A DNA stretch of 64,000 nt from CALKWS01 sp051020515 (GCF_051020515.1 NZ_CP194857.1:3596001-3660000), one strand, 5' to 3'; counted from the stretch's first letter, positions 1 to 10,301 are shown. Translations and numbers: made by a program. Notes: generated by a model not told the origin, from the letters alone.

Positions 1-179
1 GTGGCGGCGCCCAGCAGCACCAGGTGCACCATCAGCCAGCGGGACTCGGGCACGAACGGGTGGGCGATGGCCATGATCACCGCCATAGCGAGCCACAGCA
101 GGGCGGGCCGGTCCCGCATCGCCCAGACGCCCCGTGTGGTGGACGCACCCGCCTGCGGCGGGGAGGTGGTTGTTCTCAT
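1..179 (-). CDS. Multicopper oxidase / NirK-like membrane protein, N-terminal fragment
   Basis: The gene starts at 179 (ATG) and runs off the left edge, so only 59 residues are visible. They show a short polar N-terminus and then hydrophobic segments (LLWLAMAVIMAIAH, then LMVHLVLLGAA). This resembles the membrane-anchor region in front of the cupredoxin domains of actinobacterial multicopper oxidase/copper nitrite reductase proteins. Its start overlaps the stop of the NnrS-like gene (ATGA), so the two are translationally coupled. Position beside nnrS-like and nar genes supports a role in nitrite or NO metabolism. No copper ligand is in view, so the assignment rests on the anchor and the context. 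Confidence 0.5.
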   Translation of the reverse strand, partial: MRTTTSPPQAGASTTRGVWAMRDRPALLWLAMAVIMAIAHPFVPESRWLMVHLVLLGAA

Positions 180-1309
180 GCCCGGGCCGCCGGTGTCGTT
201 CGGCTCCTGCCGGCCCAGACCGCCACGCCCACCGCGCTGAGTGCCAGCAGCAGCAATGCCGCGATCGTCAACAGGCCCCCGACCTGCCACACCGTGTTCA
301 CTTCCGTCACCATTCCCAACGTGCGAACCACCATCCCGGCGTGCAGCACCGCCAGTGGCGCCCACAACACCGGGTGGTAGGGCAGCGAGATCCTCAGTAC
401 CGCCGGCAGGATCACCGGGGCGTGCGCCAACACCATCGACATGCCGAAGCCCAGAAAGATCCCGTGCACCACCAGGTCATACCAGTGCGGCACCCAGGCC
501 GGTCCACCGATCATCCAGACCAGGCCCGCCAGGGCCAGCCACGCGTACCCGGCGAGCATCGCGGCCGCGGCAAACCTGGGCAAGCCCTTGGCCCGAACCA
601 TCCGGCGGGCCACATCATGCCACCCGAGGTAAGCGGCCAGGAGGAGCAGCGTGAGACCGAAGCCCGCCGCTCCCGCACGGGAGAAGACCATGGTCGCCAA
701 CGACGCGAGAACCAGCGCACCGGCCAGCGTCAGGACGATCGGCTCGGCCCAGCGGGACAGGGAGATCCGGGCCAGTTCCACCCGTTCGGCGACGATGGTG
801 AGCACGATGAATCCGGACAACAGCGCGACCAGGTCCACGATCTCAACCCGGATCCAGAACGCGGCCGCGAACAGGGCCAGCAACGCACCGAGCAGTTGCA
901 CCAGCACGGTGTTGTCCCAGGACCGCCGCCAGAGTTGCACGTAGACCGCGCACAGCACGGCCGCCCCGTTGACCAGTAGCAACTGGCCCAGCACCGCCGG
1001 TGCCGGGCTGAGCAGCGCCAGCCCGCCGCCACCGAGCAACGTCGGTGCGAGGAAGCCCCAGGCGCTCCGCAGCGCCACCGCGCGCTCAAGTGAGATCAGG
1101 GCGCCCAGGAAGCCCAGCACCATCAGCATGCCGTGCAGCACGGGCAGGCCCGCCGAGGTCGCCGGGGCGGGCAGGCCCAGCAGCAGCAGGGCGGCATTCA
1201 GCCCGGCGAGCATGCTCACGCCGGCGGCTGACAGCAGTACCAGCCGGCCCGCTCTCGTGCTACGGCCGGTTCCGGTCGCCGGTCGGACCGGTGGCGCCGT
1301 CGTCGTCAA
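176..1309 (-). CDS. NnrS-like polytopic membrane protein
   Basis: A 377-residue protein that is almost entirely hydrophobic, with about ten to twelve membrane segments. It carries histidines in membrane-embedded contexts (VLHGMLMVLGF near residue 60; HGIFLGFGMS and LAHAPVILP in the C-terminal third) like those of NnrS, a haem/copper membrane protein linked to NO stress and denitrification. I chose the TTG at 1309 because a GGAGAGG ribosome site lies just upstream and no better start follows. It lies 13 bases after the DUF2249 gene and overlaps the copper-oxidase-like gene downstream, so all three form one leftward operon. The family call is from motif pattern and context; NnrS proper is a distant match. 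Confidence 0.6.
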   Translation of the reverse strand: MTTTAPPVRPATGTGRSTRAGRLVLLSAAGVSMLAGLNAALLLLGLPAPATSAGLPVLHGMLMVLGFLGALISLERAVALRSAWGFLAPTLLGGGGLALLSPAPAVLGQLLLVNGAAVLCAVYVQLWRRSWDNTVLVQLLGALLALFAAAFWIRVEIVDLVALLSGFIVLTIVAERVELARISLSRWAEPIVLTLAGALVLASLATMVFSRAGAAGFGLTLLLLAAYLGWHDVARRMVRAKGLPRFAAAAMLAGYAWLALAGLVWMIGGPAWVPHWYDLVVHGIFLGFGMSMVLAHAPVILPAVLRISLPYHPVLWAPLAVLHAGMVVRTLGMVTEVNTVWQVGGLLTIAALLLLALSAVGVAVWAGRSRTTPAARA

Positions 1310-1322
1310 TGACCTCTCCGTG

Positions 1323-1619
1323 CTAGTCGCGCTGCAGCCGCAGCCGCCAAGCCTCCGGGCCCTCCTCCAGGTAGGTCACCGAGATGCTGCCGGCCTCCCG
1401 TTCGGCGATCTGGGCCAGCAACGGCTTGGGGTCGTGCGGGGCTACCAGCACCATCGCCTCACCGGAACCGATCGCTGACAGCGCACCGAACACGCTCCCA
1501 TGCCGGATCCGGTGCGGGATGGGGCGTACATCCAGTTCGGGCAGGTCACCATCGTGCTCACCGCAGGCGCACCCGGCGGGCTCCTGGATCACGTTCAGCA
1601 TCGGGCGGACGTCGGTCAT
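1323..1619 (-). CDS. DUF2249 domain protein
   Basis: A small soluble protein of 98 residues. The start ATG at 1619 is preferred over an upstream in-frame codon because GAGGAG precedes it at good spacing. The core (DVRPIPHRIRHGSVFGALSAI, then LVAPHDPKPLL and a C-terminal EGPEAWRLRL) matches DUF2249, a small TusA-like fold common beside denitrification and NO-response genes. A CxC pair near the N-terminus (GCACGEHDGD) may bind metal or act in redox chemistry. It is the first gene of the leftward operon with the NnrS-like and copper-oxidase-like genes. Its biochemical function is unknown. Confidence 0.7.
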   Translation of the reverse strand: MTDVRPMLNVIQEPAGCACGEHDGDLPELDVRPIPHRIRHGSVFGALSAIGSGEAMVLVAPHDPKPLLAQIAEREAGSISVTYLEEGPEAWRLRLQRD

Positions 1620-1996
1620 CGCTGGCTCCTCGGGTGAGCGTCGGGCTGGGACGCCCAATTATTACATATCCGAGTTGTGCAAATCCCCGCGCCGCCACGA
1701 CACCCCTCACGCGCCCCGGGCGCACCGCGCTGGAGACCTGTCGCGCTGCCGGGCCGGAGCCGCGATGCGTCCTGGAAATCCGGTCGGGAATACGCACGCG
1801 ACGCAGCCGGCAAATGCCCGAACGGTCATCCCGGTGCATTCTCCGCGACTGTTGGAATAGAGCGCTCAAGCCGCATTTTCCCAAGGCCGGCGTTGCCGAA
1901 TTCAATGGTCAATTGATTCGGCAGGAACGCTTGCGGGGGCCCCGGGATCGGCCTAGATTGCTCGTGAGGGCAGTTCCTTCAAATTGCGAGGATCCA
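1620..1996. promoter_or_regulatory. Divergent intergenic region between the DUF2249 operon and the nar regulator
   Basis: This 377-base gap drives two divergent operons. It is locally AT-rich compared with its surroundings. On the minus strand a TAATAAT-like -10 lies near 1660. An imperfect inverted pattern (CAAT-N5-ATTG at 1903-1915, containing the palindrome TCAATTGA at 1909-1916) sits about 80 bases upstream of the regulator and could be an operator. It is not a good match to the FNR consensus TTGAT-N4-ATCAA. No convincing small gene is present. Confidence 0.4.
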
Positions 1997-2743
1997 ATGA
2001 TGGACCGGCAACCGGTGGATGGTTTGGGAGTACTGGAATCGCCGGTGCGCAAGGAACTCCTGGAACACCTGGTCGAGTTGTTCCACAGCCGTGACCTGGA
2101 TTCCGCGACACCGCCCGGACGCACGGCCAGGGAATTGGCCGAACTCACCGGCTTGCACGTGACCACGGTGCGGTTCCACCTCGAGCGACTTGTCGGCGCC
2201 GGCTTCCTACACGCCCACTTCGAGCCGCCCACCGGGGTGGGCCGTCCGCGCAAGATCTACACCTCGCACCTGAGTCGCTGGCCGGAGCCCACCACGAGCC
2301 GGCACCACGAGGCGCTGGCCGGACTGCACGCCGAACTCGAGGCCGGCGAGGACGGGCCCGCGCGGGCCGAAGAGGCCGGGCTGGCGTGGGCCCGGGCTCG
2401 GGTGCAGGCCGGACCCGGGCTCTCACCGGCCCCGGCCCGCACACCCGGCACCTGGCTGGCCAAGATCGGCCGGCTGATCGATGAACTGACCGATTGGGGC
2501 TACGGGCCGAACGTGCGCACCACCGGTGCGTCGGTGGAACTGACGTTGCACTACTGCCCCTTCCTGGCCATGGCCACCGAGGATCCCGATGTGGTCTGCG
2601 CGGCCCACCGCGGTCTGCTGCGCGGCACGCTGGAGGCCATCGGGGAACCCGAGGTGCGGGTCAGTCTGCAACCCAAGGTGGGACCGCACGCCTGCCGCGC
2701 CCACCTACGAACGATGACACCGCTCACCGGAGGCCCAGCATGA
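1997..2743 (+). CDS. ArsR-type helix-turn-helix regulator with C-terminal cysteine cluster
   Basis: A 248-residue transcription factor. A winged helix-turn-helix lies at about residues 10-85 (TARELAELTGLHVTTVRFHLERLVGAG). The C-terminal domain has Cys187 (YCPF), Cys201 (VVCAAH) and Cys233 (HACRAH), spaced as in SufR-like iron-sulfur regulators. That suggests sensing of oxygen, NO or redox state through a cluster. Two ATGs in a row (1997 and 2000) follow GAGG; the second has slightly better spacing. The stop overlaps the narG start (ATGA), so it is co-translated with narG and is very likely its regulator. The Fe-S cluster is an inference from the cysteine pattern. Confidence 0.75.
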   Translation: MMDRQPVDGLGVLESPVRKELLEHLVELFHSRDLDSATPPGRTARELAELTGLHVTTVRFHLERLVGAGFLHAHFEPPTGVGRPRKIYTSHLSRWPEPTTSRHHEALAGLHAELEAGEDGPARAEEAGLAWARARVQAGPGLSPAPARTPGTWLAKIGRLIDELTDWGYGPNVRTTGASVELTLHYCPFLAMATEDPDVVCAAHRGLLRGTLEAIGEPEVRVSLQPKVGPHACRAHLRTMTPLTGGPA

Positions 2744-5700
2744 CCACCACCAAGCCCCCCACGATTGAAGGTCCCCTCAGCGGCGCCCTGGTGGGCACCC
2801 GGCGCTTCTTCGGTAGCGCCGAGGTCAGCGAGGACAAACGCAGCCTGCACCTGTCCGGAGGGCGCGCCGGGGCCGGGGACTCCTTCTACCGGGACCGGTG
2901 GAGCCACGACAAGGTGGTGCGCTCCACCCACGGGGTCAACTGCACCGGTTCGTGCTCCTGGAAGGTCTACGTCAAGGACGGGATCATCACCTGGGAGGCC
3001 CAGCAGACCGACTACCCATCCGCGGGGCCGGACCGGCCCGAGTACGAGCCCCGCGGCTGCCCACGGGGCGCGGCCTTCTCCTGGTACACCTACTCCCCCA
3101 CCCGGGTGCGCTACCCCTACGTGCGGGGGGTGCTGCTGGACATGTTCCGCGCCGCGAAAGCCAAGTACACCGACCCGGTGGTGGCTTGGGGCTCGATCGT
3201 GCAGGACCCCGAGTCGGCGCGCACCTACAAGAGCGCCCGCGGCAAGGGTGGCATGGTCCGGGCCACGTGGGCCGAGGTGGTGGACATGCTCGCGGCCGCG
3301 CACGTCTACACGATCAAACGCTGGGGCCCGGACCGGATCGCCGGCTTCTCCCCGATCCCGGCGATGTCACCGGTCAGTTACTCCTCCGGCTCCCGGTTCC
3401 ATGAACTCATCGGTGCGCCGATGCTGAGTTTCTACGACTGGTACGCCGACCTGCCCAATGCCTCTCCGCAGATGTTCGGGGACCAGACCGACGTGCCCGA
3501 GTCCGGGGACTGGTGGGACGCCGGATACCTGATCATGTGGGGCTCCAACGTCCCGGTCACCCGCACCCCGGACGCGCACTGGATGATCGAGGCACGCTAC
3601 CGCGGGCAGAAGGTGATCTCGGTGGCTCCCGACTACGCCGAGAGCGTCAAGTTCGCCGACGAGTGGGTCGCCTCGGCTCCGGGCACCGACGGTGCGCTGG
3701 CGATGGGGATGGGTCACGTCCTGCTGAAGGAGTACTTCGCGGACCGGCAGGTGGACTTCTTCACCGACTACAACCGCCGCTTCACCGACCTGCCCTACCT
3801 GGTCACCCTCGAAGAGGTCGAAGGCGCCGACGGCACCTACCGGCCGGGGAAGTTCTTGGTCGCCGGGGACTTCGACAACCCCCAGTGCGACAGTGAGAAC
3901 GCGATGTGGAAGCCGGTGGTGCTGGATGAGACCAACGGCGAGGTCGCGGTCCCGAACGGTTCGATCGGGCACCGGTTCGGCCCGGAGGGGGCCGGGAAGT
4001 GGAACCTGGACCTGGGCGACATCGAACCGGCGCTGAGCCTGTACGGCCATGACGACGGCGGTTCGGCCGCCCTGGTGCAACTGCCGCGGTTCGACAATCC
4101 CGAGGGCGCGCTGAACCTGGACGTCCGGGGCGTGCCGGTTCGCCGCATCGGTGGGCACGTGGTCACCACGGTGCTGGATCTGCTGCTGGCCCAGTACGGA
4201 GTGGCCCGCCCGGGTCTACCCGGAGCCTGGCCGGTCGACTACGCCGACCCGTCGGTTCCCGGCACCCCGGCGTGGGCCTCCGACATCACCGGGGTCCCGC
4301 CGGAGCAGATCATCCGGCTGAGCCGGGAGTGGGCCCAGAACGCGATCGACACCCAGGGTCGCGGGATGATCCTGATGGGCGCCGGGACGAACCACTGGTA
4401 CCACTCCGACCAGATCTACCGGGCGATGCTCCTGCTCACCACGATCACCGGCTGCCAGGGCCGCAACGGTGGCGGGTGGGCGCACTACGTGGGCCAGGAG
4501 AAGATCCGGCCGATCATGGGGTTCCAGCACCTGGCCTTCGCGCTGGACTGGATCCGCCCGCCCCGGCACATGAACCAGACCGCCTACTGGTACGTCAACA
4601 CCAGCCAGTACCGGTACGACACCTTCGGTGCCGAGAACCTGAACGGTTCCACCGGGGTGTTCAACGGCAAGAGCACCATGGACCTGCTCGCCCAGTCCGC
4701 CAGGTTGGGATGGACCCCCAGTTACCCGCAGTTCGACCGGAGCAGCCTGGAGGTCGCCGACGAGGCCGCGAGGGCCGGGCAGGACGTAGGCCAGTACGTG
4801 ACCCGGGCCCTCCAGAGCGGGGACCTGAGATTCGCCGTCGAGGATCCCGAGGCGCCGCAGAACCACCCGCGGATCCTGTCGCTGTGGCGAGCCAACCTGT
4901 TCGGGTCCAGCGCCAAGGGCAACGAGTACTTCCTCAAGCACCTGCTGGGCACCGACAACGCCGTCAAGGCCACCGAGGCGCCGCCGGAGCATCGTCCGGA
5001 GGGCATCGCGTGGCCCGAACAGGCACCGGAGGGCAAGCTTGACCTGCTGCTCAGTCTCGACTTCCGGATGACCTCCTCCACCCTGCTCTCCGACGTGGTG
5101 CTACCGGCGGCGACGTGGTACGAGAAGCACGATCTGAACACCACCGACATGCACCCCTACGTCAACTCCTTCAACCCGGCGATCGACCCGCCGTGGCAGT
5201 CCAAGACCGACTGGGATACGTGGAAGGCGATCGCCAAGCGGTTCTCCGAGCTGGCCGTCGACCACCTCGGTGTGCGCAAGGACGTGGTCACCAAGCCGTT
5301 GTGGCACGACACCCCGGAGGCGATGGCCACGGTGCACGGGCGGGTCAAGGACTGGAAGACCGGTGAGGTCGAACCGGTTCCGGGGCAAGACGCTACCGGT
5401 CCTGGCCGAGGTGGTGCGGGACTACCCGGCCACCTACGAGCGGATGACGGCGGTCGGCCCGTTGCTGGAGAAGGTTGGCATGCTCACCAAGGGAGTGGCC
5501 TACGACGTCAAGCGGGAGGTGGATCTCCTCCGCCACCGCAACGGCACCGTGCGTTCCGGTTCGGCCAAGGGCATGCCACGCCTGGAGACCGACATCCAGT
5601 TCGCCGAGTCCATCATGCACCTGTCGGCCACCTGTAACGGGCACCTGTCCACGCTGGGGTTCAGGAACCTGGAGCAACGCACAGGTACCCGACTGCACGA

Positions 5701-6451
5701 CCTGGCCGCCGAGCACGAGGGCAAGCAAATCACCTTCGCCGACACCCAGAACGCCCCGGTGCCGGTGATCACCTCCCCGGAGTGGTCCGGGTCGGAGAGC
5801 GGCGGGCGGCGCTACAGCCCGTTCACCATCAACATCGAGCGGCTCAAACCGTTCCACACCCTCACCGGGCGCCAACAGTTCTATGTCGATCACGACTGGA
5901 TGCTCGGGATGGGCGAGGGTCTGCCGGTGTACCGGCCACCACTGAACATGACCGACCTGTTCGGTGAATCCCCGATCGGGAGCCAGAACGAACTCGGGGT
6001 CTCGGTGCGCTACCTGACCCCGCACAACAAGTGGTCGATCCACTCCGAGTACCAGGACAACCTGTTCATGCTCAGCCTGTCCCGGGGTGGGCAGACGATC
6101 TGGATGTCCGACGTCGACGCGGCCAAGATCGGGGTGGCTGACAACGACTGGATCGAGGCCGTCAACCGCAACGGCGTCGTGGCCGCCCGCGCCATCGTCA
6201 GCCACCGCATGCCCGAGGGAACGGTGTACATGCACCACGCCCAGGACCGGCTGATCGACGTACCGCTGACCGAGACCGACAACAAGCGCGGAGGGATCCA
6301 CAACAGCCTCACCCGGATCCTGATGAAACCGAGTCACATGATCGGCGGATACGCCCAACTGTCCTACTTCTTCAACTACATCGGCCCCACCGGCAACAAC
6401 CGTGACGAGGTGACGATGATCCGCAGACGCACCGCCCCGGTGCAGTACTGA
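2740..6451 (+). CDS. narG: Respiratory nitrate reductase alpha subunit (frameshifted)
   Basis: Molybdopterin catalytic subunit that reduces nitrate to nitrite at the membrane. It shows the N-terminal FS0 cluster ligands His64, Cys68, Cys72 and Cys107, the FYDWYADLP region that holds the molybdenum-ligand aspartate, and the conserved C-terminus. Corrected length is about 1236 residues, normal for NarG. The reading frame shifts by +1 at a run of four Gs (5382-5385) near residue 880; removing one G restores the protein (VPGKTLPVLAEV). Without correction the product would stop at 5637. Nothing resembling a slippery site explains it, so a sequencing error or a recent mutation is likely. narH follows after a 71-base gap. 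Confidence 0.93.
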
Positions 6452-6522
6452 CCTTCCCCGAGGCGCTGCCCACGTCCCCCCGCCCGGCCGGGCGCTGTCC
6501 CGGCCCCCGAGAAGGAGATCAC

Positions 6523-8202
6523 ATGCGCATCATGGCCCAGATGGCGATGGTGATGAACCTCGACAAGTGCATCGGGTGTCACACCTGCTCGGTCACCTGC
6601 AAACAGGCCTGGACGAACCGATCCGGCACCGAGTACGTCTGGTTCAACAACGTCGAGACCCGGCCCGGCCTCGGGTACCCGCGTGGCTATGAGGACCAGG
6701 AGGAGTGGAAGGGCGGCTGGGAACTCAACTCCCGCGGACGCTTGAAACTCAAGGCTGGCGGCCGGATGAGGAAACTGGCCACGATCTTCTCCAACCCCAA
6801 GATGCCCTCCATCCAGGACTACTACGAACCCTGGACCTACGACTACGAGACGTTGCTGAACGCCCCCGCTCAGCAGACCTTCCCGGTGGCTACCCCGCAG
6901 TCGCTGATCACCGGGGAGCGCATGAACATCACCTGGTCGGCGAACTGGGACGATGACCTGGGCGGCTCCGGCGAGCACGCGGCCAAGGACCCGATGCTCG
7001 CGGGCCTCGAGGACAAGGTGAAACTGGCCTTCGATGACACCTTCATGTTCTACCTGCCCCGGATCTGTGAGCACTGCCTGAACCCCAGCTGCGCGGCCTC
7101 GTGCCCATCGGGCGCGATCTACAAGCGCAGCGAGGACGGGATCGTGCTGGTGGATCAGGACAAGTGCCGCGGGTGGCGGATGTGCATCACCGGCTGCCCG
7201 TACAAGAAGGTCTACTTCAACCACAAGACCGGCAAGGCGGAGAAGTGCACCTTCTGCTACCCCCGGATCGAGGTGGGCATCCCGACGGTGTGCGCCGAGA
7301 CCTGCGTGGGCCGGCTCCGTTACATCGGCCTGGTGCTCTACGACGCCGACCGGGTGCTGGAGGCGGCTTCGGTGAAGGACGAGCACGCCCTCCTGGATGC
7401 GCAGCGCTCGGTGTTCCTGGATCCTCATGACCCGCAGGTCCAGGCCGAGGCCGAACGGGCCGGCATTCCGCTGGACTGGATAGAGGCGGCCCAGCGGTCC
7501 CCGATCTACACCCTGATCAACACCTACGAGGTGGCGCTGCCGCTGCATCCGGAGTACCGCACCATGCCGATGGTGTGGTACATCCCGCCGCTGTCCCCGG
7601 TGGTGGACGTGATCCGGGACACCGGCCACGATGCGGAGGACCAGGACAACCTGTTCGCCGCGATCGACGCGCTACGGATCCCGGTGGAGTACCTGGCGAA
7701 CCTGTTCACCGCCGGAGACACCGCCCCGGTGACCAAGGTGCTCCAGCGGCTGGCCGCGATGCGTTCCTACATGCGCGACATCAACCTGGGCCGGGAGGCA
7801 CAGGCGATCATCCCGGAGTCGGTGGGGATGAGCGAGGAGGAGATGTATGAGATGTACCGCCTGCTCGCCCTGGCCAAGTACGGGGACCGCTACGTGATCC
7901 CCTCGGCTCATGGCGAGGACGCCCACGCCCTGGAGGAGATCGCCACCGACTGCCCGGTGAGCGGCTTCGACGAGGACCTGATGACCGGTTCGGGACCCTT
8001 CGGAGAGGGGTCCGGGCACGGCCAGGGCACCAGGGTGGCCGCGGAGAATTTCGCGGTGCTGCAGGAGCGCCAGACCTCCGACACGCTGGTGGGCGGGCAG
8101 CCCAAGTCCGGTCGGGTCAACCTGTTGAACTGGGACGGCAAGGGTGTGCCGGAGGGGATGTTCCCACCGGCGCCGGAGTCCGAGGAGTCGGGGTCCCGAT
8201 GA
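6523..8202 (+). CDS. narH: Respiratory nitrate reductase beta subunit
   Basis: Electron-transfer subunit of 559 residues that passes electrons from NarI haems to NarG. Four ferredoxin-type cysteine clusters are visible: CIGCHTCSVTC near residue 15, CEHCLNPSCAASC near 185, CRGWRMC (the Trp marks the [3Fe-4S] cluster) near 215, and CTFC followed by CAETC near 245-265. Length matches the family (about 510-560). A strong AAGGAG site precedes the ATG. The stop overlaps the narJ start (ATGA). The gene is intact, in contrast to narG. Confidence 0.97.
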   Translation: MRIMAQMAMVMNLDKCIGCHTCSVTCKQAWTNRSGTEYVWFNNVETRPGLGYPRGYEDQEEWKGGWELNSRGRLKLKAGGRMRKLATIFSNPKMPSIQDYYEPWTYDYETLLNAPAQQTFPVATPQSLITGERMNITWSANWDDDLGGSGEHAAKDPMLAGLEDKVKLAFDDTFMFYLPRICEHCLNPSCAASCPSGAIYKRSEDGIVLVDQDKCRGWRMCITGCPYKKVYFNHKTGKAEKCTFCYPRIEVGIPTVCAETCVGRLRYIGLVLYDADRVLEAASVKDEHALLDAQRSVFLDPHDPQVQAEAERAGIPLDWIEAAQRSPIYTLINTYEVALPLHPEYRTMPMVWYIPPLSPVVDVIRDTGHDAEDQDNLFAAIDALRIPVEYLANLFTAGDTAPVTKVLQRLAAMRSYMRDINLGREAQAIIPESVGMSEEEMYEMYRLLALAKYGDRYVIPSAHGEDAHALEEIATDCPVSGFDEDLMTGSGPFGEGSGHGQGTRVAAENFAVLQERQTSDTLVGGQPKSGRVNLLNWDGKGVPEGMFPPAPESEESGSR

Positions 8203-8963
8203 AACGTTGGCTGCGACACCGCCGCTCCCGGCCCACGCTGAGCCCCCGGGAGCAGGCCGACACCTGGCAGATCGTGTCCTTGCTGCTCGGTTACCCCGAA
8301 CCGCGGCTCCTGGCCCTGTTACCCACCCTGGCCGAGGTTGCCACGAGCCTGCCGGAGCGGGTCGCCGGACCACTGAACGACTTCCTCGAGCATGCCCGGC
8401 GCAGTGACCCCGCGGAACTGCAGACCCAGTACGTGGACACCTTCGACGTCACCCGGAAGTGCTGTCTGCACCTGACCTACTTCCTGCACGGGGACACCCG
8501 CAACCGTGGCGCGGCCCTGGTGCAGTTCAAGCAGGCTTATCGCAAGGCCGGGGTGGTGCTCCACGATGAGCGTGCCGAGCTGCCCGATCACCTGTGCGTG
8601 GTGCTGGAGTTCGGTGCCACGGTGGACGCCGACGCCGCCTGGACGCTGCTGAACCATCACCGGGTCGGTATCGAACTGCTGCACCAGGGCTTGCTCCGCC
8701 GGTCCTCCCCCTGGATCGACGTGGTGCGGGCATTGCGAGCCACGTTGCCGGATCTGGATGAGGACGACAATCTGGCCCTGGCCCGTCTGATCGCCGAGGG
8801 ACCCCCGCACGAGGACGTCGGTATCGACAACGCGCCCTACGCGCTGGATCCGGCGCTGGACCAGTTGCGCACACCCCCCGGGTCCGATGGGTGTGGCACA
8901 CCCACGGGCGCCCAGGAGCCCAAGTTCCTGGGCTCCACCATCGACGTTGGAGTTCCGCGATGA
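8199..8963 (+). CDS. narJ: Nitrate reductase assembly chaperone
   Basis: A 254-residue cytoplasmic chaperone of the NarJ/TorD helical family. It holds the NarGH complex until molybdenum cofactor is inserted and NarI is bound. The typical pattern LLGYPEP near residue 30 and FDVTRKCCLHLTYFLHGDTRNRG near 80-105 are visible. It overlaps narH upstream and narI downstream by four bases each, so the subunits are made in coupled fashion. The C-terminus is somewhat long and low in conservation, which is usual for actinobacterial NarJ. Confidence 0.95.
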   Translation: MKRWLRHRRSRPTLSPREQADTWQIVSLLLGYPEPRLLALLPTLAEVATSLPERVAGPLNDFLEHARRSDPAELQTQYVDTFDVTRKCCLHLTYFLHGDTRNRGAALVQFKQAYRKAGVVLHDERAELPDHLCVVLEFGATVDADAAWTLLNHHRVGIELLHQGLLRRSSPWIDVVRALRATLPDLDEDDNLALARLIAEGPPHEDVGIDNAPYALDPALDQLRTPPGSDGCGTPTGAQEPKFLGSTIDVGVPR

Positions 8964-9703
8964 CCACGTTCCTGTGGGTGATCTTCCCCTACATCTGCCT
9001 GACGATCTTCGTGGGCGGTCATATCTGGCGCTATCGCTACGACAAGTTCGGATGGACCACCCGCTCCTCGCAGTTGTATGAGTCACGGCTGCTCCGGATC
9101 GGCAGCCCGTTGTTCCATTTCGGGATGCTGTGGGTGGTGATGGGCCACTTCCTCGGACTGGTGATCCCCAAGACCTGGACGCAGACCGTCATCAACGATG
9201 AGGCGTATCACGTGGTCGCCGTGACCGGCGGCATGCTGGCCGGCGCCGCAGCCCTGTCCGGCCTGGTGATCCTGATCTACCGGCGCCGGATGACCGGTCC
9301 GGTGTTCTCGGCCACCACGGCCAACGACAAGTTCATGTACCTCGTGCTGGCGGTGGTGATCCTGCTGGGCTGCCTGAACACCATCCAGTCCTCCGGGATG
9401 ATCGCGGTGGCGGGCACCGAGCACTACGACTACCGCGAGGGGGTGTCGGTGTGGTTCCGTTCCATCTTCTGGTTCCAGCCCCAGCCCGAACTCATGACCG
9501 GCGCCCCGTGGAGTTTCCAGGCGCACTCCCTGACGGCGTTCTTCCTGTTCGCGATCTGGCCGTTCACCCGCCTGGTGCACGTCTTCTCCGCCCCGTTGGG
9601 CTACGTGGTTCGGCCCTACATCGTCTACCGCAGCCGGGATGAGCGCCCCGTCGCCGCGGTGGGCAGCCGGGCCCCGAAGCGGGGCTGGGAACAGAACCGT
9701 TGA
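8960..9703 (+). CDS. narI: Respiratory nitrate reductase gamma subunit (cytochrome b)
   Basis: A 247-residue membrane protein with five hydrophobic segments that carries two b haems and oxidises quinol for NarGH. Conserved features include the N-terminal IFPYICLTIFVGGHIWRYR, the FHFGMLWVVMGHFLG segment with haem-ligand histidines, and the C-terminal HSLTAFFLFAIWPFTRLVH. The start ATG at 8960 overlaps the narJ stop. The C-terminus is cytoplasmic and basic. The next gene, mobA, starts inside the narI stop codon region. Confidence 0.96.
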   Translation: MTTFLWVIFPYICLTIFVGGHIWRYRYDKFGWTTRSSQLYESRLLRIGSPLFHFGMLWVVMGHFLGLVIPKTWTQTVINDEAYHVVAVTGGMLAGAAALSGLVILIYRRRMTGPVFSATTANDKFMYLVLAVVILLGCLNTIQSSGMIAVAGTEHYDYREGVSVWFRSIFWFQPQPELMTGAPWSFQAHSLTAFFLFAIWPFTRLVHVFSAPLGYVVRPYIVYRSRDERPVAAVGSRAPKRGWEQNR

Positions 9704-10301
9704 GCCCCGGGGCTACCCCCTCCTTCGACGTCGTGATCCTCGCCGGTGGCCGTGGACGCCGCATGGGAGGGCAGGACAAGGCCGCCCTGCCGGTAGCCGG
9801 GCGGCCGATGCTGGCTCGGGTGCTGGAGGCTGCGCAAGGGGCCCGCGACGTCGTCGTGGTCGGGCAGGCGCACACGCCCGACGGCGTACGGCAGGTCAGG
9901 TCAGTGAGGAACCTCCCGGTGGCGGACCGGTCGCCGGGATCAACGCCGGTGTGGCCGCCCTCGGCGAGCCGGCACCGTGGACGTGTGTGCTCGCGGTGGA
10001 CCAGCCGGGCGCCGGGGCTGCGCTGAGCGCGATCATCGGCGCTCTACCGGCCATCGACCCCCTGGTGGAGGTGGTGTGCCACCTCGATGCCACGTCTCAC
10101 GCGCAGTGGCTCCTGGCCGCCTATCGCCACGACGCACTCGTCCAGGCTCTCGCCCCGCACGGAACCGGCCACGGCGTCCCTGTCGGGCGCCTGGTCTCGG
10201 GCCTGCGGTTCCAGTACCTGCGGGCCGGGGCCGAGCACGTCGGCGACATCGACACCTGGGCCGACCACGCCCGCTGGGAACAACGCCTCGGCGGGCTCTG
10301 A
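9700..10301 (+). CDS. mobA: Molybdenum cofactor guanylyltransferase (frameshifted)
   Basis: Transfers GMP to molybdopterin to make the bis-MGD cofactor that NarG needs. The N-terminal nucleotide loop is clear (VVILAGGRGRRMGGQDKAAL), and the second half carries PPGGGPVAGINAGV and VLAVDQPG. The TTG start at 9700 overlaps the narI stop. The frame is broken by a perfect 5-base tandem duplication, GGTCA GGTCA at 9894-9903. Deleting one copy joins the two halves into about 198 residues, normal for MobA. As written, the protein would lose its active C-terminal half. The location in the nar operon ties cofactor supply to the enzyme. Confidence 0.85.

Noticed and set aside
1903..1919. FNR box upstream of the nar regulator
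   Set aside because: TCAATTGA with CAAT/ATTG arms is only a partial dyad and does not match TTGAT-N4-ATCAA. It is mentioned as a possible operator only.
5270..5640. Programmed frameshifting in narG
   Set aside because: There is no slippery heptamer or downstream structure that I can see, and NarG is not known to use frameshifting. A single extra G in a G-run explains the change fully.
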